From assembly GCF_003412465.1 (NCBI RefSeq), contig NZ_QTJV01000002.1, positions 1,077,686-1,141,685 of the forward strand: DNA of 64,000 nucleotides, read 5' to 3'. A program made the position numbers and the translations under genes. How positions within the stretch are numbered: the first letter of the stretch is position 1; the number at the start of each line of letters is the position of its first letter. Of the stretch, positions 18,148 through 27,553 are shown piece after piece. The notes under the pieces were generated by a model, which saw only the letters and a program-made list of their open reading frames with translations, made no database searches and was not told the DNA's origin. Origin of the DNA: Chitinophaga silvisoli. Its GTDB lineage: Bacteria > Bacteroidota > Bacteroidia > Chitinophagales > Chitinophagaceae.

Positions 18148-19248
18148 ATGAACCTGCCGAATCAGTTGCCTGATAATGCACCAAAGAGAGAGATTTCACT
18201 GAAGGACTTAATTCTGGTTATTCAGGAATGGGTCGGGTATCTATGGAAGAAAAAGCTGATCATAATACTCGTAGCGGTACTGGGGGCTGTAATAGGAGTA
18301 ACTGTTTCCATATTCAAAAAGCCGAAATACACAGGTCAGTTAAGCTTCGTACTGGAAGAAAGCAGCAAATCGAGCATGTTAGGCAGCTATTCAAGTATCG
18401 CCAACTCCCTGGGTGTAGACCTGGGTGGGTTGGGTGGTAGTAGCAGTGGCTTGTTCGCCGGCGACAACATCATGGAGTTCCTGAAGTCGCGGCTCATGGT
18501 AGAGAAAGCATTATTATCACCTATCACGATCAATGGCAAAGAAATCTCGCTGGCAGATTATTACATTGACTTAAACGAATTCAGGGAGCAGTGGAAGAAA
18601 GATGAGCAACTGGCTTCGCTCGCGAACATACATTTCCCGGTAGGAGAGGATAGAAGTAAATTCTCCTTACAACAGGACAGCGTATTATTTGAATTATACC
18701 ATCGTATTTCAGAGAAGGACTTAACCGTAGAAAAGCCTGATAAAAAGATCAGCTTTATATATGTAACCTGTCTTTCCGAAGACCAGTTATTTGCAAAATA
18801 TTTTGTTGAGGAACTTGTAAAAGAGGCCACATCCTTTTATGTAACAATGAAAACACAACGATCCAAAGTAAATGTGGACAAATTACAAGCCAAAGCTGAC
18901 TCTATTGAAAGACTATTAAATCAAAAAACCTATACAGCAGCTGCTGCCAAAGATCTGAATATAAACCCTGCAAAGGTACAGGCGGCAGTTGGGCTGGAAG
19001 TCGCATCACGAGATAAAACGGTGTTGCAGACCATGTATGCCGAGGTTGTAAAGAACCTTGAGTTAAGTAAAGTTTCTATGTCTCAGGAAACGCCTATTAT
19101 TCAGATTGTAGATACTCCTATTTTGCCTTTAAAGAAAAAAAGATTTGGAAAGATGATGGGTATTGTAATTGGTGGTTTCCTCGGTGGATTTCTATCAGTC
19201 ATCGGACTAATTTTGCTGAAATTTTATAAGAAAATAATGGCTAACTAG
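18148..19248 (+). CDS. Wzz-type chain-length determinant, without kinase domain
   Basis: 366 aa. Membrane segments at about residues 36-54 and 337-360 flank a periplasmic coiled-coil-rich region, the plan of polysaccharide co-polymerases. After the first membrane segment comes FKKPKYTGQLSFVLEE, the conserved Wzz motif, then a glycine/serine-rich loop around residues 90-110. There is no C-terminal tyrosine-kinase domain, and no separate Wzc-type kinase is seen in the locus. The protein should set polymer length together with the polymerase and the Wza-type channel. The ATG at 18148 follows an AGGAAAAATA stretch. Confidence 0.85.
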   Translation: MNLPNQLPDNAPKREISLKDLILVIQEWVGYLWKKKLIIILVAVLGAVIGVTVSIFKKPKYTGQLSFVLEESSKSSMLGSYSSIANSLGVDLGGLGGSSSGLFAGDNIMEFLKSRLMVEKALLSPITINGKEISLADYYIDLNEFREQWKKDEQLASLANIHFPVGEDRSKFSLQQDSVLFELYHRISEKDLTVEKPDKKISFIYVTCLSEDQLFAKYFVEELVKEATSFYVTMKTQRSKVNVDKLQAKADSIERLLNQKTYTAAAAKDLNINPAKVQAAVGLEVASRDKTVLQTMYAEVVKNLELSKVSMSQETPIIQIVDTPILPLKKKRFGKMMGIVIGGFLGGFLSVIGLILLKFYKKIMAN

Positions 19249-19303
19249 TAAGTGTCCAATAAGGCTTACCGGATATTAATTTATTTATTGAAAAAATCCT
19301 CTC

Positions 19304-20062
19304 ATGTGCCTTTTGGTGTTGACATCCACCGTCTATGTAAACAGTAGTTTTACAGTATTAACTGACCCTGAAGTACGCAGACAGCAATATATTGAAAGCG
19401 TACTTTTTTATCTGGGAAAACCAGGAATATCTGCGATAGTTATTTGCGACAATAGTGGGTTTGATTATGGAGAGGTACCTGAAATAATTGATCATGCAGC
19501 ATTGTATAAAAAGAAAATAGAAACGTTATCATTCAAGGCTGATTCAATCAGGATATTACATCAGGGGAAGGGGTATGGTGAAGGAATGATCATGAATTAC
19601 GTTTTTGATAAGAGTGTGCTGTTACGTGAATACAGCTCATTTTTTAAAATTACCGGTCGGGTGAAGGTGTTAAACTTTACCCATATTCATCACCTGATCA
19701 GGCCCGGTAATATTTACTTTGAGGCGATTGGCAACAATCCTTTCAAAAAACAGCAACTCGTTGATACGAGGTTTTATTATTGTACCAGGGAGGTGTTTGA
19801 AAAGGTATTGATCAATCAGTATGTAGAAGTTGATGATAATGCAGGGCGGTACCTGGAACATGTATATTGCGATGCCTTAACAGCCTATCATGTACACCAT
19901 CAGCCATTTGGCAGGGTGCCGGTATGGGAAGGTGTTTCTGGATCTACAGGTCAGACGTTGAAAGCGGATAGCCGGAAAAAAAAGGCATTACGATGTCTGA
20001 ATAATTTATACAGAATATTATATAGTAATCGAAAAGGTCAAAGATATCAATATGCCAAGTGA
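19304..20062 (+). CDS. Polysaccharide-locus protein, distant glycosyltransferase-like
   Basis: 252 aa. No family could be named with certainty. It opens with a strand-like LVLTSTVYVNSSF, followed by AIVICDNSGFDY (resembling the GT-A DDxS loop), then GKGYGEGMIMNYVFD and FKITGRVKVLN, which fall where GT2 enzymes bind donor sugar. A basic C-terminal tail (RKKKALRC, NRKGQRYQYAK) could contact the membrane. It overlaps the following GT2 gene by 11 nt, so the two are probably translated together. A sugar transferase role is inferred. Confidence 0.5.
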   Translation: MCLLVLTSTVYVNSSFTVLTDPEVRRQQYIESVLFYLGKPGISAIVICDNSGFDYGEVPEIIDHAALYKKKIETLSFKADSIRILHQGKGYGEGMIMNYVFDKSVLLREYSSFFKITGRVKVLNFTHIHHLIRPGNIYFEAIGNNPFKKQQLVDTRFYYCTREVFEKVLINQYVEVDDNAGRYLEHVYCDALTAYHVHHQPFGRVPVWEGVSGSTGQTLKADSRKKKALRCLNNLYRILYSNRKGQRYQYAK

Positions 20063-20840
20063 AAGATCGCCCAGGATATCTGTCATCACAGTCGTATACA
20101 ATGCGGCGGCACTGCTTGAAAATACAATTCAGAGTGTGACCGGGCAGGATGTAGATAACCTGGAGTATATAGTTGTAGATGGAGGATCGAAAGATGGCAC
20201 CGTCGATGTGATCAGGAAATACGAAAGCTCCATCAGCAGGTGGATCAGTGAGCCTGACAAGGGTATTTATGATGCTATGAACAAAGGTATCAGGATGGCG
20301 ACGGGAGAGTGGATCATATTCATGAATGCTGCGGATACCTTTTGCCATAGCAAAGTACTGTCCACCGTCATGGCTGATATTCCTGATCATATTGCTTTTA
20401 TCTATTCAGATTTCTATATGAGTCAACCTTACTTCCCCGGTGGAAAGGCAAGGTTCACAGCTGATTTCAAACGCGGTATCATCCTGCATCAGTCTGCGAT
20501 CTATAAGCGCGCACTACACGAGGTGTATGGCTATTACAACGTGACCAAGCGTATTATTATCTCGGATTACCTCTTCTTCAACAATGTACCTGAAGAGGTG
20601 GTGATGAAAGTGGATGAACCTATTTCCATCAATACCGGAGATGGTGTATCGGCAGCATCCTGGTCATTTTATCAGAAGAAGTGCGCCGATTATATTTTTG
20701 GAAGGATCTCGCTGCCCCGCATGATCAGGGATGTGAGCTATTACAAGGTCAAACTGGTAATACGCAAACTCTTTGGTCGTGGCATCATCAGCAGGCTGGA
20801 GAAAATGAGATTTAAAAATACAGCAACCGTAAAGTTATAG
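20052..20840 (+). CDS. GT2 glycosyltransferase, WcaA-like
   Basis: 262 aa. ISVITVVYNAAALLENTIQS and VVDGGSKDGTVD form the nucleotide-binding half, SEPDKGIYDAMNKGI is the highly typical donor-site block, and the MNAADTF segment near residue 95 stands at the DxD position. This is the subgroup of GT2 enzymes common in colanic-acid-like loci. It overlaps its upstream neighbour by 11 nt and precedes the polymerase by 21 nt. Donor and acceptor are not readable from the sequence. Confidence 0.87.
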   Translation: MPSERSPRISVITVVYNAAALLENTIQSVTGQDVDNLEYIVVDGGSKDGTVDVIRKYESSISRWISEPDKGIYDAMNKGIRMATGEWIIFMNAADTFCHSKVLSTVMADIPDHIAFIYSDFYMSQPYFPGGKARFTADFKRGIILHQSAIYKRALHEVYGYYNVTKRIIISDYLFFNNVPEEVVMKVDEPISINTGDGVSAASWSFYQKKCADYIFGRISLPRMIRDVSYYKVKLVIRKLFGRGIISRLEKMRFKNTATVKL

Positions 20841-20861
20841 AATGAAGAGAGGGAATAAGTA

Positions 20862-21899
20862 ATGGCTATTTATTTTATCATTTTTATAGGCCTGTTTTTA
20901 GTTGCAGTTCATTTCAATGATAGGAAGGACCTTATTCCCCTGTTACTGATTGGTGGTTTCCTTTTCCTGTTCGCAGGCTTCAGGGGCGACAAGGTAGATG
21001 GTGACTATTCTACTTACATCGATTATTTTGATAGGGTAAAACATCTGTCCATATCAGAATCATTGCTAATGGTAGAGCCCTCATTTGTATTCATCACCCA
21101 TATAGTGCCGAATATCAGGTATGTGATGGTGATCTTTGCATTCTTAGCTGTATTTATCCATATCCTTGCCTTTAAAAAAGTATCCTCCTTCCCTTATTTC
21201 TCCGTAGCCTTATGGGTTACCCATTACTTTTTTGTACATGAAATGAACCAGGTACGTGCCGGTGTAGCGATCGGTCTGGTCCTGTTTAGCCTGTACTATG
21301 TACAAGAGCGGAAATTGTATAAATTTTTGCTGGTGATAGGGATCGCTACCTTATTCCATTATTCGGCGATCGTATTAATACCAGTGTACTTCCTGTCGAC
21401 GGTGAAGATGAACAGGATCTATTTCCTGATCATTCCTGTCAGTTATGTATTATTCTTAGGTGGCCTCGGGTTACTTGAAATATTAGGGAAGCTGCACATC
21501 GGCATTATCCAGAGCAAGATAGAGGCGTACAATACACTGCAATCAGTAGGTATGTACACCAAGATAAATGTATTCAACCCGGCGGTAATGTTAAGGATCG
21601 TATTGATCTATATATTCCTGTTTAACAACGAATACCTGAAGGATCGCAATCCACATTTCATCATTATGGTGAAGATGTATGTGCTGTCAATCGCATTTAT
21701 GGTCCTGTTTGCCAGTATGCCTGCTTTTGCACTGAGATTTGCGGATGTGTTTGGAATAGTAGAGCTGGCACTAGTACCAATGCTGTTTTACCTGCTGGAT
21801 TATAAGTACCTGGTATTGACATTCGTATTTGGATGGTGCCTGTTATTCCTGTTCCTGGACCTTATTTATAACGGATTCCTAAACCCTTATTATATCTGA
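20862..21899 (+). CDS. EpsG-like O-antigen/exopolysaccharide polymerase
   Basis: 345 aa with about ten hydrophobic segments. The signature pieces FAGFRGDKVDGDYSTYIDYF and MNQVRAGVAIGLVLFSLYYV belong to the EpsG family of Wzy-type polymerases (the central Arg-rich loop). It should join undecaprenyl-linked repeat units in the periplasm, working with the Wzx flippase and Wzz regulator in this locus. The stop codon shares one base with the next start (TGATG). It is the only polymerase candidate in the window, which matters because there are two flippases. Confidence 0.82.
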   Translation: MAIYFIIFIGLFLVAVHFNDRKDLIPLLLIGGFLFLFAGFRGDKVDGDYSTYIDYFDRVKHLSISESLLMVEPSFVFITHIVPNIRYVMVIFAFLAVFIHILAFKKVSSFPYFSVALWVTHYFFVHEMNQVRAGVAIGLVLFSLYYVQERKLYKFLLVIGIATLFHYSAIVLIPVYFLSTVKMNRIYFLIIPVSYVLFLGGLGLLEILGKLHIGIIQSKIEAYNTLQSVGMYTKINVFNPAVMLRIVLIYIFLFNNEYLKDRNPHFIIMVKMYVLSIAFMVLFASMPAFALRFADVFGIVELALVPMLFYLLDYKYLVLTFVFGWCLLFLFLDLIYNGFLNPYYI

Positions 21900-22747
21900 T
21901 GCAGTTTTCTACTTCCATACTACCAGTAATTGTGCTGTATAAGCAAAAGCTTGAAAACGCAAAGAGCCTTGCTGTGCTGAATGATTACCTGAAAGCAATG
22001 GGAGCGGAAATGGACCTGTTTGTGTATGACAACAGTCCCGAGCCGATGTATGAAAATAGTATTACTTTTGGTAACTTTAAAGTACAGTATGTACATGATA
22101 AAGTGAACGCTGGAGTAAGCAAAGCCTATAATACAGGAGCAGCATACGGCCTGACCTTAAAGAAATCATGGTTGTTGTTGCTTGATCAGGATACGGTATT
22201 CCCTTCCAATTTCCCTGTTATTTACGAAGATGCAGTCAACAGAAACCCGGATATTCCGTTGTTTGCACCTGTCCTTAAGACACAACACGGAGATATTATG
22301 TCTCCCGGTATCTATAGGCGGAAGCGGGTATATTGGGTGAAATCCGTACCGGAAGGTAAATATAGCCTACAGAAATACAGTCCGGTCAATAGTGGTTTAC
22401 TGATCAACCTGGATGCCTTTCAAAAGGCGGGAGGGTATAATGGAGCTGTCAGACTAGACTTTGCCGACTTTCAGTTTATAGAGCGATTGGCCCGGCACTA
22501 CAACTGGTTTTATACACTGGACCTTGTTTGTGAACAGGATTTTTCAGCCTACGATACCAATCCGGATAAGCTGCGGCACCGCTTTGCCTTCTTTTGCGAA
22601 GGCGCAAGGAATTGTGACAGAGAGCGCGTGGCAGATAGTTTCTGGTACCTGGCATGGACGATCAGGAGGATGGGTGGATTGATGCTGAAGAACAGGGATG
22701 CCCGTTACCTGCAGATCTTTATTCAAAAATATTTACTGAGAAAATAG
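21899..22747 (+). CDS. GT2 glycosyltransferase, rhamnosyltransferase-like
   Basis: 282 aa. LPVIVLYKQKLENAKSL, LFVYDNSPEP, NAGVSKAYNTGAAYG and LLLLDQDTVFP follow the order of RfbF/WbbL-type transferases, with DQDT as the metal-binding motif near residue 98. The C-terminal half has FADFQFIERLARHY. It overlaps the polymerase stop codon by one base and is 6 nt from the next transferase. The sugar transferred is not determined. Confidence 0.82.
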   Translation: MQFSTSILPVIVLYKQKLENAKSLAVLNDYLKAMGAEMDLFVYDNSPEPMYENSITFGNFKVQYVHDKVNAGVSKAYNTGAAYGLTLKKSWLLLLDQDTVFPSNFPVIYEDAVNRNPDIPLFAPVLKTQHGDIMSPGIYRRKRVYWVKSVPEGKYSLQKYSPVNSGLLINLDAFQKAGGYNGAVRLDFADFQFIERLARHYNWFYTLDLVCEQDFSAYDTNPDKLRHRFAFFCEGARNCDRERVADSFWYLAWTIRRMGGLMLKNRDARYLQIFIQKYLLRK

Positions 22748-22753
22748 CAATAT

Positions 22754-23488
22754 ATGAGTGTGTCTGTGTGTATGGCCGTTTACAACGGAGAACGTTTTAT
22801 AAAAGCACAATGCGAGTCAATATTAAAACAACTGGCAGCAAATGATGAGTTGATCGTGAGTGATGACCATTCCACAGATAATACGATTGCGATCGTTGAA
22901 AGTTTGAATGATAAGCGGGTAAAGATCGTACAGAATACACTTGGAAAAGGAGCGATCAAAAACTTTCAGCATGCTATTATTCAGGCTACAGGAGAACTGA
23001 TCTTTTTGTCCGATCAGGATGATGTGTGGATGGATGATAAGGTGGAGAGAACATTACCGCTGTTTGAACAGTACGATGTAGTGGTGAGCGATGCTACGAT
23101 AGTCGATGAAAATTTATCTGAGATAGCGCCTTCCCTGTTAGCTTTCATTAACGGTGGTAAGGGTATCATAAAGAACATGCTCAAGTCGACCTATTACGGT
23201 AGCTGTATGGCATTTAAAAGATCTTTATTACCTCATATATTACCTTTCCCGGACACGATCGAAATAGGTCATGATCTATGGATTGGATTGGTAGGCGAGA
23301 TGTTGAATGCGAAAGTATTCTTCTACCAGCAGCCATTGATCATGTACAGGCGCCATAGTGCTGCCTTTACCAATACCGGTCAGGGAAAAAGTAAACGTAG
23401 CCTGAATGCAAAGCTGCGGGGAAGAGTGATCATGATAAGGGAAGTGATTAGATTTTATTTGAAACATAGATTATGCAAAAAGGCCTAG
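22754..23488 (+). CDS. GT2 glycosyltransferase
   Basis: 244 aa. VSVCMAVYNGERFIKAQCESIL, IVSDDHSTDNT and FLSDQDDVW (DxD) are the standard GT2 landmarks, close to the group annotated as alpha-L-Rha or alpha-1,3-galactosyl transferases of O-antigen clusters. The protein ends in a basic segment that may touch the membrane. It overlaps the next transferase gene by 16 nt. Confidence 0.87.
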   Translation: MSVSVCMAVYNGERFIKAQCESILKQLAANDELIVSDDHSTDNTIAIVESLNDKRVKIVQNTLGKGAIKNFQHAIIQATGELIFLSDQDDVWMDDKVERTLPLFEQYDVVVSDATIVDENLSEIAPSLLAFINGGKGIIKNMLKSTYYGSCMAFKRSLLPHILPFPDTIEIGHDLWIGLVGEMLNAKVFFYQQPLIMYRRHSAAFTNTGQGKSKRSLNAKLRGRVIMIREVIRFYLKHRLCKKA

Positions 23489-24231
23489 TATCCATAATTA
23501 CGCCGGTTTACAATGCGCAGCGGTTCATACCCGAAACGATCGAATCAGTGCTGGCGCAAACCTATCCTAACTGGGAAATGATCATCATCAATGATGGTTC
23601 AAAAGATGACAGCGTAGCTGTGATCAGTGAATATGTGAAGAAAGACAGTCGTATACAATTGCACTCACAGCCCAACGCCGGCTCCGCTGCCGCCAGAAAT
23701 AATGGTATCAGAAGAGCGGAAGGGCAATATATAGCGCTGCTGGATGCAGATGACCTGTGGGATGCCGATTTCCTCGAGAAGCAACTGGCTTTGATGAAAG
23801 CTAAGAACGCCACCCTCGTATATGGTTCTCACCGCCGGATAGATGAGCATTCCAAAGAGTGCATGCGCCCGTTCCTCGTACCCGAAAAGGTCGATTACAA
23901 CAGCCTGCTCAAAACCTGCTCTATTTCCTGCTTAACAGGCGTGTATGATACGTCACGTTTTGGAAAGATGTACCTTAGAGAAGATCTTAAGAGCCTCAGG
24001 GATGACTATGTGTACTGGCTCACGATCATCAAGCAATGTAAAGAAGCATATGGAAATACCGAAGTACTGGCAAGCTACAGAGTACTGGCCAACTCTACCA
24101 CTGGTAAAAAGAAGAAGGTAGTAAAACCACAATTCCTGGTGTATTACAAAATAGAAAAGCTGGGATTGATCAGGAGTTGCTATTACCTGTTCCACTGGGC
24201 CCTGAACGGCTTCGCTAAATACAGAGTGTGA
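23473..24231 (+). CDS. GT2 glycosyltransferase
   Basis: 252 aa. VSIITPVYNAQRFIPETIESV, IINDGSKDDS, NAGSAAARNNGI and LLDADDLWD form a canonical GT-A domain in the first 105 residues. The rest carries the variable acceptor half with SLRDDYVYWLTIIK. It is the last of the transferases before the GDP-sugar genes and overlaps the previous gene by 16 nt. Donor not determined; GDP-fucose is a reasonable candidate because gmd and fcl follow. Confidence 0.87.
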   Translation: MQKGLVSIITPVYNAQRFIPETIESVLAQTYPNWEMIIINDGSKDDSVAVISEYVKKDSRIQLHSQPNAGSAAARNNGIRRAEGQYIALLDADDLWDADFLEKQLALMKAKNATLVYGSHRRIDEHSKECMRPFLVPEKVDYNSLLKTCSISCLTGVYDTSRFGKMYLREDLKSLRDDYVYWLTIIKQCKEAYGNTEVLASYRVLANSTTGKKKKVVKPQFLVYYKIEKLGLIRSCYYLFHWALNGFAKYRV

Positions 24232-24310
24232 AAAACTGAAAAATAAAATCATAATACTTGCCAACTGAGAACCTTAAAAATGATTGTCACTGGCAACGCT
24301 AAATAGAATT

Positions 24311-25423
24311 ATGAAGAAAGCATTAATTACCGGCATTACCGGGCAGGATGGTGCCTATTTATCCGAATTGTTATTATCAAAAGGATATGAAGTACATGGT
24401 ATCAAACGCCGTAGTTCCCTGTTCAACACGGATAGAATTGACCATCTGTACCAGGATCCCCATGATGAAAATATCAACCTGAAACTGCACTATGGTGACC
24501 TCACTGACAGCACGAACCTGATCAGGATCATCCAGCAGGTACAACCAGATGAAATTTATAACCTGGGCGCCATGAGCCATGTTCAGGTAAGCTTCGAGAC
24601 ACCTGAATACACTGCCAATGCAGATGGTATTGGTACCCTGAGGATACTGGAAGCTGTAAGACTGCTGGGATTGGTGGAGAAATCTAAAATTTACCAGGCC
24701 TCTACTTCCGAACTGTATGGTCTGGTGCAGGAAGTTCCTCAGTCTGAGAGAACCCCGTTCTATCCAAGATCACCTTATGCCGTAGCAAAAATGTACGCTT
24801 ACTGGATCACTGTAAATTACCGTGAAGCCTATAGGATGCATGCCAGCAACGGTATCCTCTTCAACCACGAAAGTCCGCTGAGAGGCGAAACCTTCGTGAC
24901 CCGCAAGATCACCCGTGGCGTAGCCAGGATATCACTGGGTATGCAGGATAAAATATACATGGGTAACATCGATGCACAGCGTGACTGGGGCCATGCAAAA
25001 GACTATGTGGAAGCCATGTACCTGATACTGCAACAGGATAAGGCTGACGACTATGTGATCGCTACCGGTATCACCACACCAGTAAGAGATTTCATCAGGA
25101 TGGCTTTTGCCGAAGTAGGTATTGAGATTGAATATAAAGGCACCGGTGTAGACGAGAAAGCAATCATCAAAAGCGTAAGCGCTAACAATGAACATTGCAA
25201 ACCGGGCCAGGAAGTAATGGCCATAGACCCCCGATATTTCCGCCCTACCGAAGTAGATCTGCTGATCGGTGATCCAACAAAGGCACAGACAAGACTGGGA
25301 TGGAAACCAAAGTACGACCTGGCCGGGCTGGTAAAAGAAATGATGGCTGCCGATGTGGAATTGTTCAGAAAAGAACTTGTATTGAAAAATGCAGGTTATA
25401 ATGTTTTAAACCGATTCGAATAG
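24311..25423 (+). CDS. gmd: GDP-mannose 4,6-dehydratase
   Basis: 370 aa from ATG 24311; an in-frame TTG at 24284 is less likely. The NADP-binding motif GITGQDGAY stands at residues 8-16, followed by HGIKRRSS, then the catalytic Thr/Tyr/Lys region ASTSELYG and [15 protein letters not shown], and the [16 protein letters not shown] segment that is characteristic of Gmd. The enzyme converts GDP-D-mannose to GDP-4-keto-6-deoxymannose. It is separated by 3 nt from fcl, which uses its product, so GDP-L-fucose is almost certainly made for this polymer. Confidence 0.97.
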   Translation: MKKALITGITGQDGAYLSELLLSKGYEVHGIKRRSSLFNTDRIDHLYQDPHDENINLKLHYGDLTDSTNLIRIIQQVQPDEIYNLGAMSHVQVSFETPEYTANADGIGTLRILEAVRLLGLVEKSKIYQASTSELYGLVQEVPQSERTPFYPRSPYAVAKMYAYWITVNYREAYRMHASNGILFNHESPLRGETFVTRKITRGVARISLGMQDKIYMGNIDAQRDWGHAKDYVEAMYLILQQDKADDYVIATGITTPVRDFIRMAFAEVGIEIEYKGTGVDEKAIIKSVSANNEHCKPGQEVMAIDPRYFRPTEVDLLIGDPTKAQTRLGWKPKYDLAGLVKEMMAADVELFRKELVLKNAGYNVLNRFE

Positions 25424-25426
25424 TAT

Positions 25427-26362
25427 ATGCAAAAACAGGATAAAATATATGTAGCCGGACATCGGGGAATGGTTGGATCTGCCATCGTAAGAAGACTGCA
25501 ACAGGATGGTTTCAATAACATTGTAGTGAGAACCTCCAAAGAACTGGACCTGCGTGATCAGGCGGCTGTAAGTAAATTCTTTGCTGAAGAAAAGCCTGAC
25601 TATGTATTCCTCGCTGCTGCCAAGGTAGGGGGAATTGTAGCTAACAATACCTACAAAGGCGAATTCATTTACGAGAATCTCATGATTCAGAACAACGTCA
25701 TTCATCATGCCTGGGCAAATGATGTGAAGAAACTGATGTTCTTAGGTTCTTCCTGCATATATCCAAAACTGGCGCCACAGCCGCTGAAGGAAGATTACCT
25801 CCTCACCGGTTTACTGGAACCTACCAATGAACCGTATGCGATAGCCAAGATAGCAGGTATCAAAATGTGTGATGCCTACAGGGCACAATATGGTTGCAAC
25901 TTTATCTCTGTCATGCCGACTAACCTGTATGGCCCTAATGACAATTACGACCTGAAGAACTCCCATGTTTTACCTGCATTATTGCGTAAATTTCATGAAG
26001 CCAAAGAATCAAAGGCACCCGAAGTGGTGATCTGGGGTTCCGGCACTCCGCTCCGTGAGTTCCTGCATGCTGATGATATGGCGGATGCCTGTTTCTACCT
26101 CATGCAGCACTATAACGAAGAAGGACTGGTGAACATAGGCGTAGGCGAGGATATCAGCATTCTCGATCTGGCTAAAATGATCAAAGAGATCGTAGGCTAT
26201 GAAGGCAATCTGGTATTTGATGCTACAAAACCAGATGGTACTCCACGTAAATTAATGGATGTGTCTAAACTGCATGCACTGGGCTGGAAAGCAAAGACCG
26301 AACTGAAAGCAGGCATTGCTTCGGTGTATAAACACGTGAGACTTACAAAATGGATTAACTGA
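25427..26362 (+). CDS. fcl: GDP-L-fucose synthase
   Basis: 311 aa. [16 protein letters not shown] is the NADP-binding start of Fcl/Wca[21 protein letters not shown] and [14 protein letters not shown] carry the Ser-Tyr-Lys triad region, and [10 protein letters not shown] is also conserved. The enzyme epimerises and reduces GDP-4-keto-6-deoxymannose to GDP-L-fucose. It lies between gmd (3 nt) and manC (2 nt). Confidence 0.97.
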   Translation: MQKQDKIYVAGHRGMVGSAIVRRLQQDGFNNIVVRTSKELDLRDQAAVSKFFAEEKPDYVFLAAAKVGGIVANNTYKGEFIYENLMIQNNVIHHAWANDVKKLMFLGSSCIYPKLAPQPLKEDYLLTGLLEPTNEPYAIAKIAGIKMCDAYRAQYGCNFISVMPTNLYGPNDNYDLKNSHVLPALLRKFHEAKESKAPEVVIWGSGTPLREFLHADDMADACFYLMQHYNEEGLVNIGVGEDISILDLAKMIKEIVGYEGNLVFDATKPDGTPRKLMDVSKLHALGWKAKTELKAGIASVYKHVRLTKWIN

Positions 26363-26364
26363 TT

Positions 26365-27444
26365 ATGGATAACCATAACTATATATTTATAATGGCAGGC
26401 GGCGTCGGTAGTCGCTTCTGGCCTCAAAGTCGCCAAGCTTGCCCCAAGCAGTTCATTGATATAATGGGCGTAGGGAAATCCTTATTACAACTTACCTACG
26501 AACGTTTTCTCAAAATTGCGCCTGAGAAAAATATCTACATCGTTACCAATAATGAGTATAAAGACCTGATACTGGAACACCTGCCGAATATTGATACAGC
26601 CAATATTCTCTGTGAACCATCCAGGAACAATACAGCGCCCTGTATCGCATACGCTGCTTTCAAAATGATGAAGCTGGACCCTTCCGCCCGTATGGTGGTA
26701 GCTCCATCCGATCACTTTATCCTCAACGAACAGCAGTTTGTAAGGGATATCAAAGAGTCGCTCGAAGTTGTGGCACAGCGCGATATCCTGCTCACATTAG
26801 GTATCACACCAACCCGTCCTGATACCGGTTATGGTTATATCAACTATGAATATACGCCCGGTAGCAAGATCTGTAAGGTGCTCCGCTTTACCGAAAAGCC
26901 CGTACATGAAACAGCCGTGGCTTTCCTCGAAGAAGGCAACTATGTGTGGAATGCCGGTATCTTCATCTGGAATGTAAGCACCATCCTGCAGGCGTTTAAA
27001 ACCTATGCAAAGGATGTATACGACATCTTCAATGAAGGGCTGCCTTACTACAATACACCTGAAGAACAGCAGTTTATCAATACGCACTACGGCAATTCTC
27101 CTAAGATTTCCATAGACTATGCGATCATGGAAAAGGCGGACAACGTAAGTACCATGCCCGTCGATTTCGGCTGGAGCGACCTGGGAACCTGGGCTTCTCT
27201 CTACCATGTACTGGAAAAGAAAGATAACAATAACGTGATTTCAGAAGGCGAACACCAGCTGATGGAGACCGCTGACTGTATCATCAGACTGCCGAAAGAT
27301 AAGATGGCAGTGATCAGGGGCCTGAGTGACTACATCGTGGTGGATACGGAAAATGTGCTGCTCATCTACCCTAAATCACTGGAACAGGAGATTAAGAAGA
27401 TTGCAGAGCAGTTAAAAGACAACCAACAGCACGCATATCTCTAG
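26365..27444 (+). CDS. manC: Mannose-1-phosphate guanylyltransferase
   Basis: 359 aa. FIMAGGVGSRFWPQSR followed by CPKQFI is the nucleotidyltransferase signature of GDP-mannose pyrophosphorylases, and LRFTEKP near residue 172 is the second conserved site. It lacks the C-terminal isomerase domain of the bifunctional ManC, so it should only make GDP-mannose, the substrate of Gmd. It begins 2 nt after fcl. The mannose-6-phosphate isomerase and phosphomannomutase must be elsewhere. Confidence 0.95.
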   Translation: MDNHNYIFIMAGGVGSRFWPQSRQACPKQFIDIMGVGKSLLQLTYERFLKIAPEKNIYIVTNNEYKDLILEHLPNIDTANILCEPSRNNTAPCIAYAAFKMMKLDPSARMVVAPSDHFILNEQQFVRDIKESLEVVAQRDILLTLGITPTRPDTGYGYINYEYTPGSKICKVLRFTEKPVHETAVAFLEEGNYVWNAGIFIWNVSTILQAFKTYAKDVYDIFNEGLPYYNTPEEQQFINTHYGNSPKISIDYAIMEKADNVSTMPVDFGWSDLGTWASLYHVLEKKDNNNVISEGEHQLMETADCIIRLPKDKMAVIRGLSDYIVVDTENVLLIYPKSLEQEIKKIAEQLKDNQQHAYL

Positions 27445-27521
27445 AATAATGAAGATGAGTCTGGCAATATGTTATAATCCTCTTTTAATCGCGTAAACCG
27501 CATTATTCGATGGAAAGCCGA

Positions 27522-27529
27522 TATATTTG
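27522..27529 (+). promoter_or_regulatory. Bacteroidota-type -7 element before the Wzi-like gene
   Basis: TATATTTG matches TAnnTTTG and lies 24 nt before the ATG at 27554, in a 109-nt gap after manC. It suggests an extra promoter and argues against the in-frame TTG at 27527 as start. Confidence 0.45.
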
Positions 27530-27553
27530 CAACTGGCAAGCAAATTCAAATCT

